Assembly (NCBI RefSeq): GCF_051014445.1 | Contig: NW_027488367.1 | Coordinates: 23,049,501 to 23,113,500, forward strand | Origin: Colletes latitarsis | Taxonomy: Eukaryota; Arthropoda; Insecta; Hymenoptera; Colletidae | Length of the DNA: 64,000 bases | Reading direction: 5' to 3' | Part shown: positions 1 to 11,970 of the stretch, piece after piece | Layout of the letters: each line of letters opens with the position of its first letter | Numbering within the stretch: position 1 is the first letter of the stretch | Position numbers and translations under genes: made by a program | The notes under the pieces: generated by a model | What the model was told of the DNA's origin: nothing | Seen by the model: the letters and a program-made list of their open reading frames with translations, nothing else | Databases searched by the model: none

Positions 1-2819
1 CTGGTTTCCATCTATATCTTAGAGGACAACGCAAGTTAGGTCTGGGATAGGTCTGGGATTTGCCCTCATCAGGGTCATACCTTCGCAGTTCTAACATACA
101 TGTTGACCTGATCGAGTGTTTTTTCTGCTTTGGATCACGTAGTAAAGTGGGACCACACTGAAGCAGTCCATTAAACCTGGTTTGGATCAATATTTTAGAG
201 GATAACGCATGTTAGGTCTAGGTTAGCCCTGGGATTTTCACTCATCAGACTCATACTTTCGCATTCTTCACATACTTGTTGAACGGATCCTGGGTTTTTT
301 CTGGTTTGGATCCCGTAGTAATGTGGGACCACACTGAAACAGTCAATTAAACCTGGTTTCAATCAATATTTTAGAGGATAACGCAAGTTAGGTCTGGGAT
401 AGGTCTGGGATTTGCCCTCATCAGGGTCATACTTTCGCAGTTTTATCATACATGTTGACGTGATCGAGGGTTTTTTCTGCTTTGGATCACGTAGTAAAGT
501 GGTACCACACTGAAACAGTCCACTAAACCTGGTTTGGATCAATATTTTGGAGGATAACGCATGTTAGGTCTGTTTTAGGCCGGGGATTTGCCCTCGTCAG
601 GCTCATACTTTCGCATATTTCTCAGACTTCATGGCTAGATCCTGGGCTATTTCTGGATTAGATCACGTAGTAATGTGCTACCACACTGAAACATTCAATT
701 AAAGCAGGTCTTGATAAATATTTTAGAGGAAAACACATGTTAGGTCTGGGTCAGGTCTAGAATTTGCCCTCATCAGGCTCATACTTTCGCATATTTTTCA
801 TACTTCATGGCTACATCCTGGGCTGTTTCTGGTTTGGATCACGTAGCAATGTGGTACCACACTGAAACAGTCAATTAAACCTGGTCTTGATAAATATTTT
901 AGAGGATAACGCATGTTAGGTCTGGGATAGGTCTAGGATTTGCCCTCATCAGACTCATACTTTCGCACACTTCACATACTCGTTGAACAGATCCTGGGCT
1001 ATTTTCTGGTTTGGATCACATAGTAATGTGGTACCACACTGAAACAGTCGATTAAACCAGGTTTCGATCAATATTTTTGAGGATAACGCATGTTAGGTCT
1101 AGGTTAGGCCAGGGATTTTCACTCATCAGACTCATACTTTCGCATTCTTCACATACTTGTTGAACGGATCCTGGGTTTTTTCTGGTTTGGATCACGTAGT
1201 AAAGTGGTACCACAACTAAAACAGTCAATTAAACCTGGTTTCGATCATTATTTTAGAGGATAACGCAAGTTAGGTCTGGGATAGGTCTGGGATTTGCCTT
1301 CATCAGGGTCATACTTTCGCAGTTCTAACATACATATTGACCTGATCGAGTGTTTTTTCTGCTTTGGATCACGTAGTAAAGTGGTACCACACTGAAACAG
1401 TCGATTAAACCTGGTTTGGATCAATATTTTAGAGGATAACGCATGTTAGGTCTAGGTTAGGTCTGGGGTTTTCACTCATCAGACTCATACTTTCGCATTC
1501 TTCACATACTTGTTGAACGGATCCTGGGTTTTTTCTGGTTCGGATCACGTAGTAATGTGGGACCACACCGAAACAATCAATTAAACCTGGTCTTGATAAA
1601 TATTTTAGAGGATAACGCATGTCAGGTCTGGGATAGGTCTGTGATTTGACCTCATCAGGCTCATACTTTCGCATATTTCTCATACTTCATGGCTAGATCC
1701 TCGGCTATTTCTGGATTGGATCACGTAGTAATGTGGTGCCACACTGAAACAGTCCACTAAACCTTGTTTGGATCAATATTTTAGAGGATAACGCATGTTA
1801 GGTCTGTTTTAGGCCGGGGATTTTCACTCATCTGACTCATACTTTCGCATTCTTCACATACTTGTTGAACGGATCCTGGGTTTTTTCTGGTTTGGATCAC
1901 GTAGTAGTGTGGTACCACACTGAAACTGTCCATTAAACCTGGTTTCGATCAATATTTTTGAGGATAGCGCATGTTAGGTCTAGGTTAGGCCTGGGATTTT
2001 CACTCATCAGACTCATTCTTTCGCATTCTTCACATACTTGTTGAACGGATCCTGGGTTTTTTCTGGTGTGGATCACGTAGTAAAGTGGTACCACACTAAA
2101 ACAGTCAATTAAACCTGGTTTCGATCAACATTTTAGAGGATAGCGAAAGTTATGTCTAGTTCAGGCCTGGGATTTGCCCTCATCAGACTCATACTTTCGC
2201 ATACTTCACATACTTGTCGAACAGATCCTGGGTTTTTTTCTGGTTTGGATCACGTAGTAATGTGGTACCACACTGAAACAGTCAATTAAACCTGGTTTCG
2301 ATCAATATTTTAGAGGATAACGCCAGTTAGGTCTGGAATCGGTCTGGGATTTGCCCTCATCAGGCTCATACTTTCGCGTTTTTCACATACTGGTTGAACA
2401 GATCCTGGGTTTTTTTCTGGTTTGGATCACGTAGTAGTGTGGTACCACACTGAAACTGTCCATTAAACCTGGTTTCGATCAATATTTTTGAGGATAACGC
2501 ATGTTAGGTCTAGGTTAGGCCGAGGATTTTCACTCATCAGACTCATACATTCGCATTCTTCACATACTTGTTGAACGGATCCTGGGGTTTTACTGGTTTG
2601 GATCACGTAGTAATGTGGTACCACACTGAAACAGTCAATTAAACCTGGTTTCGATCAATATTTTAGAGGATAACGCAAGTTAGGTCTGGAATCGGTCTGG
2701 GATTTGCCCTCATCAGGCTCATACTTTCGCGTTTTTCACATACTTGTTGAACGGATCCTGGGGTTTTTCTGGATTGCATCACGTAGTAATGAAGTACAAC
2801 ACTGAAACAGTCAATTAAA

Positions 2820-2995
2820 CCAAGTTTCCATCAATATTTTAGAGGACAACGCATGCCAGGTCTAGGTTAGGCCTGGGATTTGCCCTCATCAGGGTCATAC
2901 TTTCGCAGTTTTAACATACATGTTGACCTGATCGAGGGTTTTTTCTGCTTTGGATCACGTAGTAAAGTTGTATCACACTGAAGCTGTCCATTAAA
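2820..2995 (+). repeat. Reference monomer, class I (176 bp)
   Basis: Class I has CATCAGGGTCATACTTTCGC, AGTTTTAACATACATG, TTGACCTGATCGAGGG in place of the GAACGGATCCTGGG block, and TTTTTTCTGCTTTGGATC with GTAAAGTGG. It has lost the BamHI-type GGATCC. Copies lie near 0.1, 0.45, 1.3, 2.9, 12.8, 49.2, 51.85, 53.8, 58.5 and 62.6 kb. None is seen between about 13 and 49 kb. It shares AGTTTTAAC with class C and may be its sister. Confidence 0.85.
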
Positions 2996-5248
2996 CCTGG
3001 TTTGGATCAATATTTTAGAGGATAACGCATGTTAGGTTTGGGTTAGGTCTAGGATTTGCCCTCGTCAGGCTCATACTTTCGCATATTTCTCATACTTCAT
3101 GGCTAGATCCTGGGCTATTTCTGGATTGGAGCACGTAGTAATGTGGTACCACACTGAAACAGTCCATTAAACCTGGTTTGGATCAATATTTTTGAGGATA
3201 ACGCATGTTAGGTTTAGGTTAGGCCGGGGATTTTCACTCATCAGACTCATACTTTCGCATTCTTCTCATACTTGTGGAACGGATCCTGGGTTTTTACTGG
3301 TTTGGATCACGTAGTAATGTGGTACCACACTGAAACATTCAATGAAACCTGGTCTTGATAAATATTTTAGAGAATAATTCATGTTAGGTCTAGGTAAGGT
3401 CAGGGATTTGCTCTCATCAGGCTCATTCTTTCGCATATTTCTCATACTTGATGGCTAGATCCTGGGCTTTTTTTGGATTGCATCACGTAGTAATGATGTA
3501 CAACACTGAAGCAGTCAATTAAACCTGGTTTCCATCAATATTTTTGAGTGTAATTCATGTTAGGTCTAGGTTAAGTCAGGGATTTGCTCTCATCAGGCTC
3601 ATTCTATCGCATATTTCTCATACTTGATGGCTAGATCCTGGGCTTTTTTTGGATTGCATCACGTAGTAATGAAGTTCAACACTGAAACTGTCAATTAAAC
3701 CTGGTTTCCATCAATATTTTAGAGGACACCGCATGTCAGGTCTAGGTTAGGTCTTTGATTTGCTCTCATCAGGGTCATACTGTCGCAGTTTTAACTTACT
3801 TGTTGAACGGATCTTGGCTTTTTTCTGGTTTGGTTCACGTAGTAATGTGGTACTACACTGGAACATTCAATTAAACCTGGCTTTGATAAATATTTTAGAG
3901 GATAACGCATGTTAGGTTTGGGTTAGGTCTAGGATTTGACCTCATCAGACTCATACTTTCGCACACTTCACATACTTGTTGAACAGATCCTGGGTTTTTT
4001 CTGGTTTGGATCACGTAGTAGTGTGGTACCACACTGAAACAGTCCATTAAACCTGGTTGCGATCAATATTTTACAGGATAACGCATGTTAGGTCTGGGTT
4101 AGGTCTAGGATTTGCCCTGATCAGGCTCATACTTTCGCGTTTTTCACATACTGGTTGAACAGATCCCGGGTTTTTTCTGGATTGGGTCACGTAGTAGTGT
4201 GGTACCACACTGAAACAGTCGATTAAACCTGGTTTCGATCAATATTTTCGAGGATAACGCATGTTAGGTCTGGGTTAGGTCTAGGATTTCCCTCATCAGG
4301 CTCATTCTTTCGCATATTTCTCAAACTTGATGGCTAGATCCTGGGATTTTTCTGGATTGCATCACGTAGTAATGTGGGACCACACTGAAACAGTCAATTA
4401 AACCTGGTTTCGATCAATATATTAGAGAATAATTCAAGTTAGGTCTAGGTTAGGTCTGGGATTTGCTCTCATCAGGCTCATTCTTTCGCATATTTCTCAT
4501 ACTTGATGGCTAGATCCTGGGCTTTTTCTGGATTGCATCACGTAGTAATGTGGGACCACACTGAAACAGTCAATTAAACCTGGTTTCGATCAATATTTTT
4601 GATGATAACGCATGTTAGGTTTGGGTTAGGGCTAGGATTTGCCCTCATCAGACTCATACTTGCGCAATCTTCACATACTTGTTGAACAGATTCTGGGCTT
4701 TTTCTGGTTTGATCCCGTAGTAATGTGGTACCACACTGAAACGGTCCATTAAACCTGGTGTCGATCAATATTTTAGAGGATAACGCATGTTATGTCTAGG
4801 TTAGGTCTGGGATTTGCCCTCATCAGACTCATACTTTCGCATATTTCTCAAACTTGTTGGCCAGATTCTGTGCTTTCACTGGTTTGGACACGTAATAATG
4901 AGGTACCACACTGAAACGGTCGATTAAACCTGGTTTCGATCAATATTTTAGAGGATAACGCAAGTTATGCCTGGGATAGGTCTGGGAATTGCCCACATCA
5001 GGCTCATAGTTTCGCGTTTTTCACATACTTGTAGAACAGATCCTGGGTTTTTTCTGGTTTGGATCACGTAGTAATCTGGTACGACACTGAAACAGTCCAT
5101 TAAACCTGGTTTCCATCAATATTTTGGAGGACAACGCAAGTTAGGTCTGGGATAGGTCTGGGATTTGCCCTCATCAGGGTCATGCTTTCGCATTTTTAAC
5201 ATACTTGTTGAACAGATCCCGGGTTTTTTCTGGATTGGGTCACGTAGT

Positions 5249-5264
5249 AGTGTGGTACCACACT
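5249..5264. other. Perfect 16-bp palindrome centred on GGTACC (example)
   Basis: AGTGTGGTACCACACT reads the same on both strands. It recurs in monomers that end GTAGTAGTGTGGTACC (mainly class E). Monomers with GTAATGTGGTACC keep a 12-bp palindrome, and those with GTAAAGTGGTACC keep 10 bp. Classes with GGGACC, GGTTCC or AAGTACAACAC have lost it. The site could form a small cruciform or bind a symmetric protein; no binding protein is known to me for it. Confidence 0.9.
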
Positions 5265-5529
5265 GAAACAGTCGATTAAACCTGGTTTCGATCAATATTT
5301 TTGAGGATAACGCATATTAGGTCTAGGTTAGGCCGGGGATTTTCACTCATCAGACTCATACTTTCGCATTCTTCACATACTTGTTGAACGGATCCTGGGT
5401 TTTTACTGGTTTGGATCACGTAGTAATGTGGTACCACACTGAAACATTCAATTAAACCTGGTCTTGATAAATATTTTAGAGGATAACGCATGTTAGGTCT
5501 GGGTTAGGTCTAGGATTTGCCCTCGTCAG

Positions 5530-7289
5530 GTTCATACTTCAGATATTTCTCATACTTCATGGCTAGATCCTGGGCTATTTCTGGATTGTATCACGTAGTA
5601 ATGTGGTACCACACAGAAACAGTCAATTAAACCTGGTTTCGATCAATATTTTAGTGGATAACGCAAGTTAGGTCTGGGATAGGTCTGGGATTTGCCCACA
5701 TCAGGCTCATACTTTCGCGTTTTTCACATACTTGTTGAACAGATCCCGGGTTTTTTCTGGATTGGGTCACGTAATAGTGTGGTACCACACTGAAACAGTC
5801 GATTAAACGTGGTTTCGATCAATATTTTTGAGGATAACGCATGTTAGGTCTAGGTTAGGCCGGGGATTTTCACTCATCAGACTCATACTTTCGCATTCTT
5901 CACATACTTGTTGAACGGATCCTGGGTTTTTGCTGGTTTGGATCACGTAGTAATGTGGTACCACACTGAAACATTCAATTAAACCTGGTCTTGATAAATA
6001 TTTTAGAGGATAACGCATGTTAGGTCTGGGTTAGGTCTAGGATTTGCCCTCATCAGGCTCATACTTTCGCATATTTCTCATACTAGATGGCTAGATCCTC
6101 GGCTTTTTCTGGATTGCATCACGTAGTAATGAAGTACAACACTGAAACACTCAATTAAACCTGGTTTCCATCAATATTTTAGAGAATAATTCATGTTAGG
6201 TCTAGGTTATGTCAGGGATTTGCTCTCATCAGGCTCATTCTTTCGCATATTTCTCATACTTGATGGCTAGATCCTGGGCTTTTTTTGGATTGCATCACGT
6301 AGTAATGAAGTTCAACACTGAAACTGTCAATTAAACCTGTTTTCCATCAATATTTTAGAGGACAACGCATGTCAGGTCTAGGTTAGGTCTGGGATTTGCT
6401 CTCATCAGGGTCATACTGTCGCAGTTTTAACTTACTTGTTGAACGGATCCTGGGTTTTTTCTGGTTTGGTTCACGTAGTAATGTGGTACCACACTGAAAC
6501 AGTCAATTAAACCTGGCCTTGATAAATATTTTAGAGGATAACGCATGTTAGGTTTGGGTTAGGTCTAGGATTTGACCTCATCAGACTCATACTTTCGCGT
6601 TTTTCACATACTTGTTGAACAGATCCTGGGTTTTTTCTGGTTTGGATCACGTAGTAGTGTGGTACCACACTGAAACAGTCCATTAAACCTGGTTGCGATC
6701 AATATTTTACAGGATAACGCATGTTAGGTCTGGGTTAGGTCTAGGATTTGCCCTCATAAGGCTCATACTTTCGCATTCTTCACATACTTGTTGAACGGAT
6801 CCTGGGTTTTCTCTGGTTTGGATCACGAAGTAATGTGGGACCACACTGAAACAATCAATTAAACCTGGTCTTGATAAATATTTTAGAGGATAACGCATGT
6901 TAGGTCTGGGATAGGTCTGGGATTTGCCCTCATCAGGCTCATACTTTCGCGTTTTGCACATACTTGTTGAACAGATCCTGGGTTTTTTCTGGTTTGGGTC
7001 ACGTAGTAGTGTGGTACCACACTGAAACAGTCGATTAAACGTGGTTTCGATCAATATTGTTGAGGATAACGCATGTTAGGTCTAGGTTAGGCCGGGGATT
7101 TTCACTCATCAGACTCATACTTTCGCATTCTTCACATACTTGTTGAACGGATCCTGGGTTTTTTCTGGTTTGGATCACGTAGTAATGTGGGACCACACAG
7201 GAGTAATCAATTAATCCTGGTCTTGATAAATATTTTAGAGGATAACGCATTTTTAGGTCTGGGTTAGGTCTAGGATTTGCCCTCGTCAG
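5530..7289. repeat. HOR copy 1, 10-monomer form
   Basis: This copy is one monomer shorter than copies 2 and 3. Near 6,050-6,110 a monomer starts as the class A member of the unit but continues with CATACTAGATGGCTAG, which in copies 2 and 3 belongs to the next monomer (about 8,020 and 9,955). The simplest reading is loss of one monomer by exchange within the shared stretch before ATTTCTCATACT, or the reverse gain in the other copies. Confidence 0.85.
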
Positions 7290-9225
7290 GTTCATACTTC
7301 AGATATTTCTCATACTTCATGGCTAGATCCTGGGCTATTTCTGGATTGTATCACGTAGTAATGTGGTACCACACAGAAACAGTCAATTAAACCTGGTTTC
7401 GATCAATATTTTAGTGGATAACGCAAGTTAGGTCTGGGATAGGTCTGGGATTTGCGCTCATCAGGCTCATACTTTCGCGTTTTTCACATACTTGTTGAGC
7501 AGATCCTGGGTTTTTTCTGGTTTGCGTCACGTAGTAGTGTGGTACCACACTGAAACAGTCGATTAAACGTGGTTTCGATCAATATTTTTGAGGATAACGC
7601 ATGTTAGGTCTAGGTTAGGCCGGGGATTTTCACTCATCAGACTCATGCTTTCGCATTCTTCACATACTTGTTGAACGGATCCTGGGTTTTTGCTGGTTTG
7701 GATCACGTAGTAATGTGGTACCACACTGAAACATTCAATTAAACCTGGTCTTGATAAATATTTTAGAGGATAACGCATGTTAGGTCTGGGTTAGGTCTAG
7801 GATTTGCCCTCATCAGGCTCATACTTTCGCATATTTCTCATACTTCATGGCTGGATCCTGGGCTATTTCTGGATTGGATCAGGTGGTAATGTGGTACCAC
7901 ACTGAAACAGTCAATTAAACCTGGTTTTGATGATTATTTTAGAGAATAATTCATGTTAGGTCTAGGTTAGGCCTGGGATTTGCTCTCATCAGGCTCATTC
8001 TTTCGCATATTTCTCATACTAGATGGCTAGATCCTCGGCTTTTTCTGGATTGCATCACGTAGTAATGAAGTACAACACTGAAACACTCAATTAAACCTGG
8101 TTTCCATCAATATTTTAGAGAATAATTCATGTTAGGTCTAGGTTATGTCAGGGATTTGCTCTCATCAGGCTCATTCTTTCGCATATTTCTCATACTTGAT
8201 GGCTAGATCCTGGGCTTTTTTTGGATTGCATCACGTAGTAATGAAGTTCAACACTGAAACTGTCAATTAAACCTGGTTTCCATCAATATTTTAGAGGACA
8301 ACGCATGTCAGGTCTAGGTTAGGTCTGGGATTTGCTCTCATCAGGGTCATACTGTCGCAGTTTTAACTTACTTGTTGAACGGATCCTGGGTTTTTTCTGG
8401 TTTGGTTCACGTAGTAATGTGGTACCACACTGAAACAGTCAATTAAACCTGGCCTTGATAAATATTTTAGAGGATAACGCATGTTAGGTTTGGGTTAGGT
8501 CTAGGATTTGACCTCATCAGACTCATACTTTCGCGTTTTTCACATACTTGTTGAACAGATCCTGGGTTTTTTCTGGTTTGGATCACGTAGTAGTGTGGTA
8601 CCACACTTAAACAGTCCATTAAACCTGGTTGCGATCAATATTTTACAGGATAACGCATGTTAGGTCTGGGTTAGGTCTAGGATTTGCCCTCATAAGGCTC
8701 ATACTTTCGCATTCTTCACATACTTGTTGAACGGATCCTGGGTTTTCTCTGGTTTGGATCACGAAGTAATGTGGGACCACACTGAAACAATCAATTAAAC
8801 CTGGTCTTGATAAATATTTTAGAGGATAACGCATGTTAGGTCTGGGATAGGTCTGGGATTTGCCCTCATCAGGCTCATACTTTCGCGTTTTGCACATACT
8901 TGTTGAACAGATCCTGGGTTTTTTCTGGTTTGGGTCACGTAGTAGTGTGGTACCACACTGAAACAGTCGATTAAACGTGGTTTCGATCAATATTGTTGAG
9001 GATAACGCATGTTAGGTCTAGGTTAGGCCGGGGATTTTCACTCATCAGACTCATACTTTCGCATTCTTCACATACTTGTTGAACGGATCCTGGGTTTTTT
9101 CTGGTTTGGATCACGTAGTAATGTGGGACCACACAGGAGTAATCAATTAATCCTGGTCTTGATAAATATTTTAGAGGATAACGCATTTTTAGGTCTGGGT
9201 TAGGTCTAGGATTTGCCCTCGTCAG
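7290..9225. repeat. HOR copy 2, 11 monomers
   Basis: Full 1,936-bp unit. It differs from copy 3 at only a few positions that I could spot, for example AGGTGGTAAT here against AGGTAGTAAT in copy 3, and ACACTTAAAC near 8,605 against ACACTGAAAC. Confidence 0.92.
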
Positions 9226-11161
9226 GTTCATACTTCAGATATTTCTCATACTTCATGGCTAGATCCTGGGCTATTTCTGGATTGTATCACGTAGTAATGT
9301 GGTACCACACAGAAACAGTCAATTAAACCTGGTTTCGATCAATATTTTAGTGGATAACGGAAGTTAGGTCTGGGATAGGTCTGGGATTTGCGCTCATCAG
9401 GCTCATACTTTCGCGTTTTTCACATACTTGTTGAACAGATCCTGGGTTTTTTCTGGTTTGCGTCACGTAGTAGTGTGGTACCACACTGAAACAGTCGATT
9501 AAACGTGGTTTCGATCAATATTTTTGAGGATAACGCATGTTAGGTCTAGGTTAGGCCGGGGATTTTCACTCATCAGACTCATGCTTTCGCATTCTTCACA
9601 TACTTGTTGAACGGATCCTGGGTTTTTGCTGGTTTGGATCACGTAGTAATGTGGTACCACACTGAAACATTCAATTAAACCTGGTCTTGATAAATATTTT
9701 AGAGGATAACGCATGTTAGGTCTGGGTTAGGTCTAGGATTTGCCCTCATCAGGCTCATACTTTCGCATATTTCTCATACTTCATGGCTGGATCCTGGGCT
9801 ATTTCTGGATTGGATCAGGTAGTAATGTGGTACCACACTGAAACAGTCAATTAAACCTGGTTTTGATGATTATTTTAGAGAATAATTCATGTTAGGTCTA
9901 GGTTAGGCCTGGGATTTGCTCTCATCAGGCTCATTCTTTCGCATATTTCTCATACTAGATGGCTAGATCCTCGGCTTTTTCTGGATTGCATCACGTAGTA
10001 ATGAAGTACAACACTGAAACACTCAATTAAACCTGGTTTCCATCAATATTTTAGAGAATAATTCATGTTAGGTCTAGGTTATGTCAGGGATTTGCTCTCA
10101 TCAGGCTCATTCTTTCGCATATTTCTCATACTTGATGGCTAGATCCTGGGCTTTTTTTGGATTGCATCACGTAGTAATGAAGTTCAACACTGAAACTGTC
10201 AATTAAACCTGGTTTCCATCAATATTTTAGAGGACAACGCATGTCAGGTCTAGGTTAGGTCTGGGATTTGCTCTCATCAGGGTCATACTGTCGCAGTTTT
10301 AACTTACTTGTTGAACGGATCCTGGGTTTTTTCTGGTTTGGTTCACGTAGTAATGTGGTACCACACTGAAACAGTCAATTAATCCTTGCCTTGATAAATA
10401 TTTTAGAGGATAACGCATGTTAGGTTTGGGTTAGGTCTAGGATTTGACCTCATCAGACTCATACTTTCGCGTTTTTCACATACTTGTTGAACAGATCCTG
10501 GGTTTTTTCTGGTTTGGATCACGTAGTAGTGTGGTACCACACTGAAACAGTCCATTAAACCTGGTTGCGATCAATATTTTACAGGATAACGCATGTTAGG
10601 TCTGGGTTAGGTCTAGGATTTGCCCTCATAAGGCTCATACTTTCGCATTCTTCACATACTTGTTGAACGGATCCTGGGTTTTCTCTGGTTTGGATCACGA
10701 AGTAATGTGGGACCACACTGAAACAATCAATTAAACCTGGTCTTGATAAATATTTTAGAGGATAACGCATGTTAGGTCTGGGATAGGTCTGGGATTTGCC
10801 CTCATCAGGCTCATACTTTCGCGTTTTGCACATACTTGTTGAACAGATCCTGGGTTTTTTCTGGTTTGGGTCACGTAGTAGTGTGGTACCACACTGAAAC
10901 AGTCGATTAAACGTGGTTTCGATCAATATTGTTGAGGATAACGCATGTTAGGTCTAGGTTAGGCCGGGGATTTTCACTCATCAGACTCATACTTTCGCAT
11001 TCTTCACATACTTGTTGAACGGATCCTGGGTTTTTTCTGGTTTGGATCACGTAGTAATGTGGGACCACACAGGAGTAATCAATTAATCCTGGTCTTGATA
11101 AATATTTTAGAGGATAACGCATTTTTAGGTCTGGGTTAGGTCTAGGATTTGCCCTCGTCAG
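9226..11161. repeat. HOR copy 3, 11 monomers
   Basis: Full 1,936-bp unit in exact register with copy 2. A private change, AATCCTTGCC at 10,381, replaces AAACCTGGCC and disturbs the otherwise conserved monomer boundary. Confidence 0.92.
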
Positions 11162-11970
11162 GTTCATACTTCAGAAATTTCTCATACTTCATGGCTAGAT
11201 CCTGGGCTATTTCTGGATTGTATCACGTAGTAATGTGGTACCACACAGAAACAGTCAATTAAACCTGGTTTCGATCAATTTTTTAGTGGATAACGCAAGT
11301 TAGGTCTGGGATAGGTCTGGGATTTGCCCTCATCAGGCTCATACTTTCGCGTTTTTCACATACTTGTTGAACAGATCCTGGGTTTTTTCTGGTTTGGGTC
11401 ACGTAGTAGTGTGGTACCACACTGAAACAGTCGATTAAACGTGGTTTCGATCAATATTTTTGAGGATAACGCATGTTAGGTCTAGGTTAGGCCGGGGATT
11501 TTCACTCATCAGACTCATACTTTCGCATTCTTCACATACTTGTTGAACGGATCCTGGGTTTTTGCTGGTTTGGATCACGTAGTAATGTGGTACCACACTG
11601 AAACATTCAATTAAACCTGGTCTTGATAAATATTTTAGAGGATAACGCATGTTAGGTCTGGGTTAGGTCTAGGATTTGCCCTCATCAGGCTCATACTTTC
11701 GCATATTTCTCATACTTCATGGCTGGATCCTGGGCTATTTCTGGATTGGATCACGTAGTAATGTGGTACCACACTGAAACAGTCAATTAAAGCTGGTTTT
11801 GATGAATATTTTACAGAATAATTCATTTTAGGTCTAGGTTAGGCCTGGGATTTGCTCTCATCAGGCTCATTCTTTCGCATATTTCTCATACTAGATGGCT
11901 AGATCCTGGGCTTTTTCTGGATTGCATCACGTAGTAATGAAGTACAACACTGAAACACTCAATTAAACCT
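11162..11970. repeat. HOR copy 4, truncated
   Basis: About 4.5 monomers follow the unit order, with slightly more substitutions than in copies 2 and 3 (AGAAATTTCT, GATCAATTTTTTAG, TTACAGAATAATTC). The unit then switches to a different monomer series at about 11,960-11,970, marking the edge of the homogenised block. Confidence 0.85.

Larger units (their letters stand above)
1..5500. repeat. Irregular monomer mosaic, 5' part
   Basis: About 31 monomers of classes A, B, C, D, E, F and I in no clear higher-order register. The opening class I and D pair (AGTTCTAACATAC at 87) is repeated 1,234 bp later (1,321), a 7-monomer shift. The 3.54-4.15 kb stretch (AACTTACTTG at 3,793) is a diverged relative of part of the 11-monomer unit downstream (AACTTACTTG at 6,429). 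Variants private to single monomers are more frequent here than in the next region, as expected for less recently homogenised DNA. No gene or non-satellite sequence is seen. Confidence 0.85.
5501..11970. repeat. 11-monomer higher-order repeat array (1,936 bp unit)
   Basis: A monomer with the private variant GTTCATACTTC (the TTTCGC core altered and one base shorter) marks the phase at 5,530, 7,290, 9,226 and 11,162. The gaps are 1,760, 1,936 and 1,936 bp, that is 10, 11 and 11 monomers. Between the full copies I noticed only a handful of substitutions by eye. The fourth copy follows the unit order until about 11,970, where GGTTTCGATCAATATTATTG replaces the expected GGTTTCCATC continuation. Near-identity of the copies indicates recent amplification by unequal exchange. 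Confidence 0.93.

Noticed and set aside
6707..7054. Minus-strand open reading frames of 62 to 115 codons, repeated throughout the window (also 8643-8990 and 10579-10926).
   Set aside because: All are translations of the satellite itself, mostly of class D monomers and their neighbours. The 176-bp period is not a multiple of three, so the frame shifts at every monomer and the frames end after one or two. There is no promoter, splice pattern or conserved start context, and the similar peptides simply mirror DNA repetition.
7290..11161. Assembly duplication artefact as an explanation of the near-identical HOR copies.
   Set aside because: The copies carry private substitutions and sit in correct monomer register, which favours real repeats. 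It cannot be ruled out fully without read depth and spanning long reads, so copy number should be treated as provisional.
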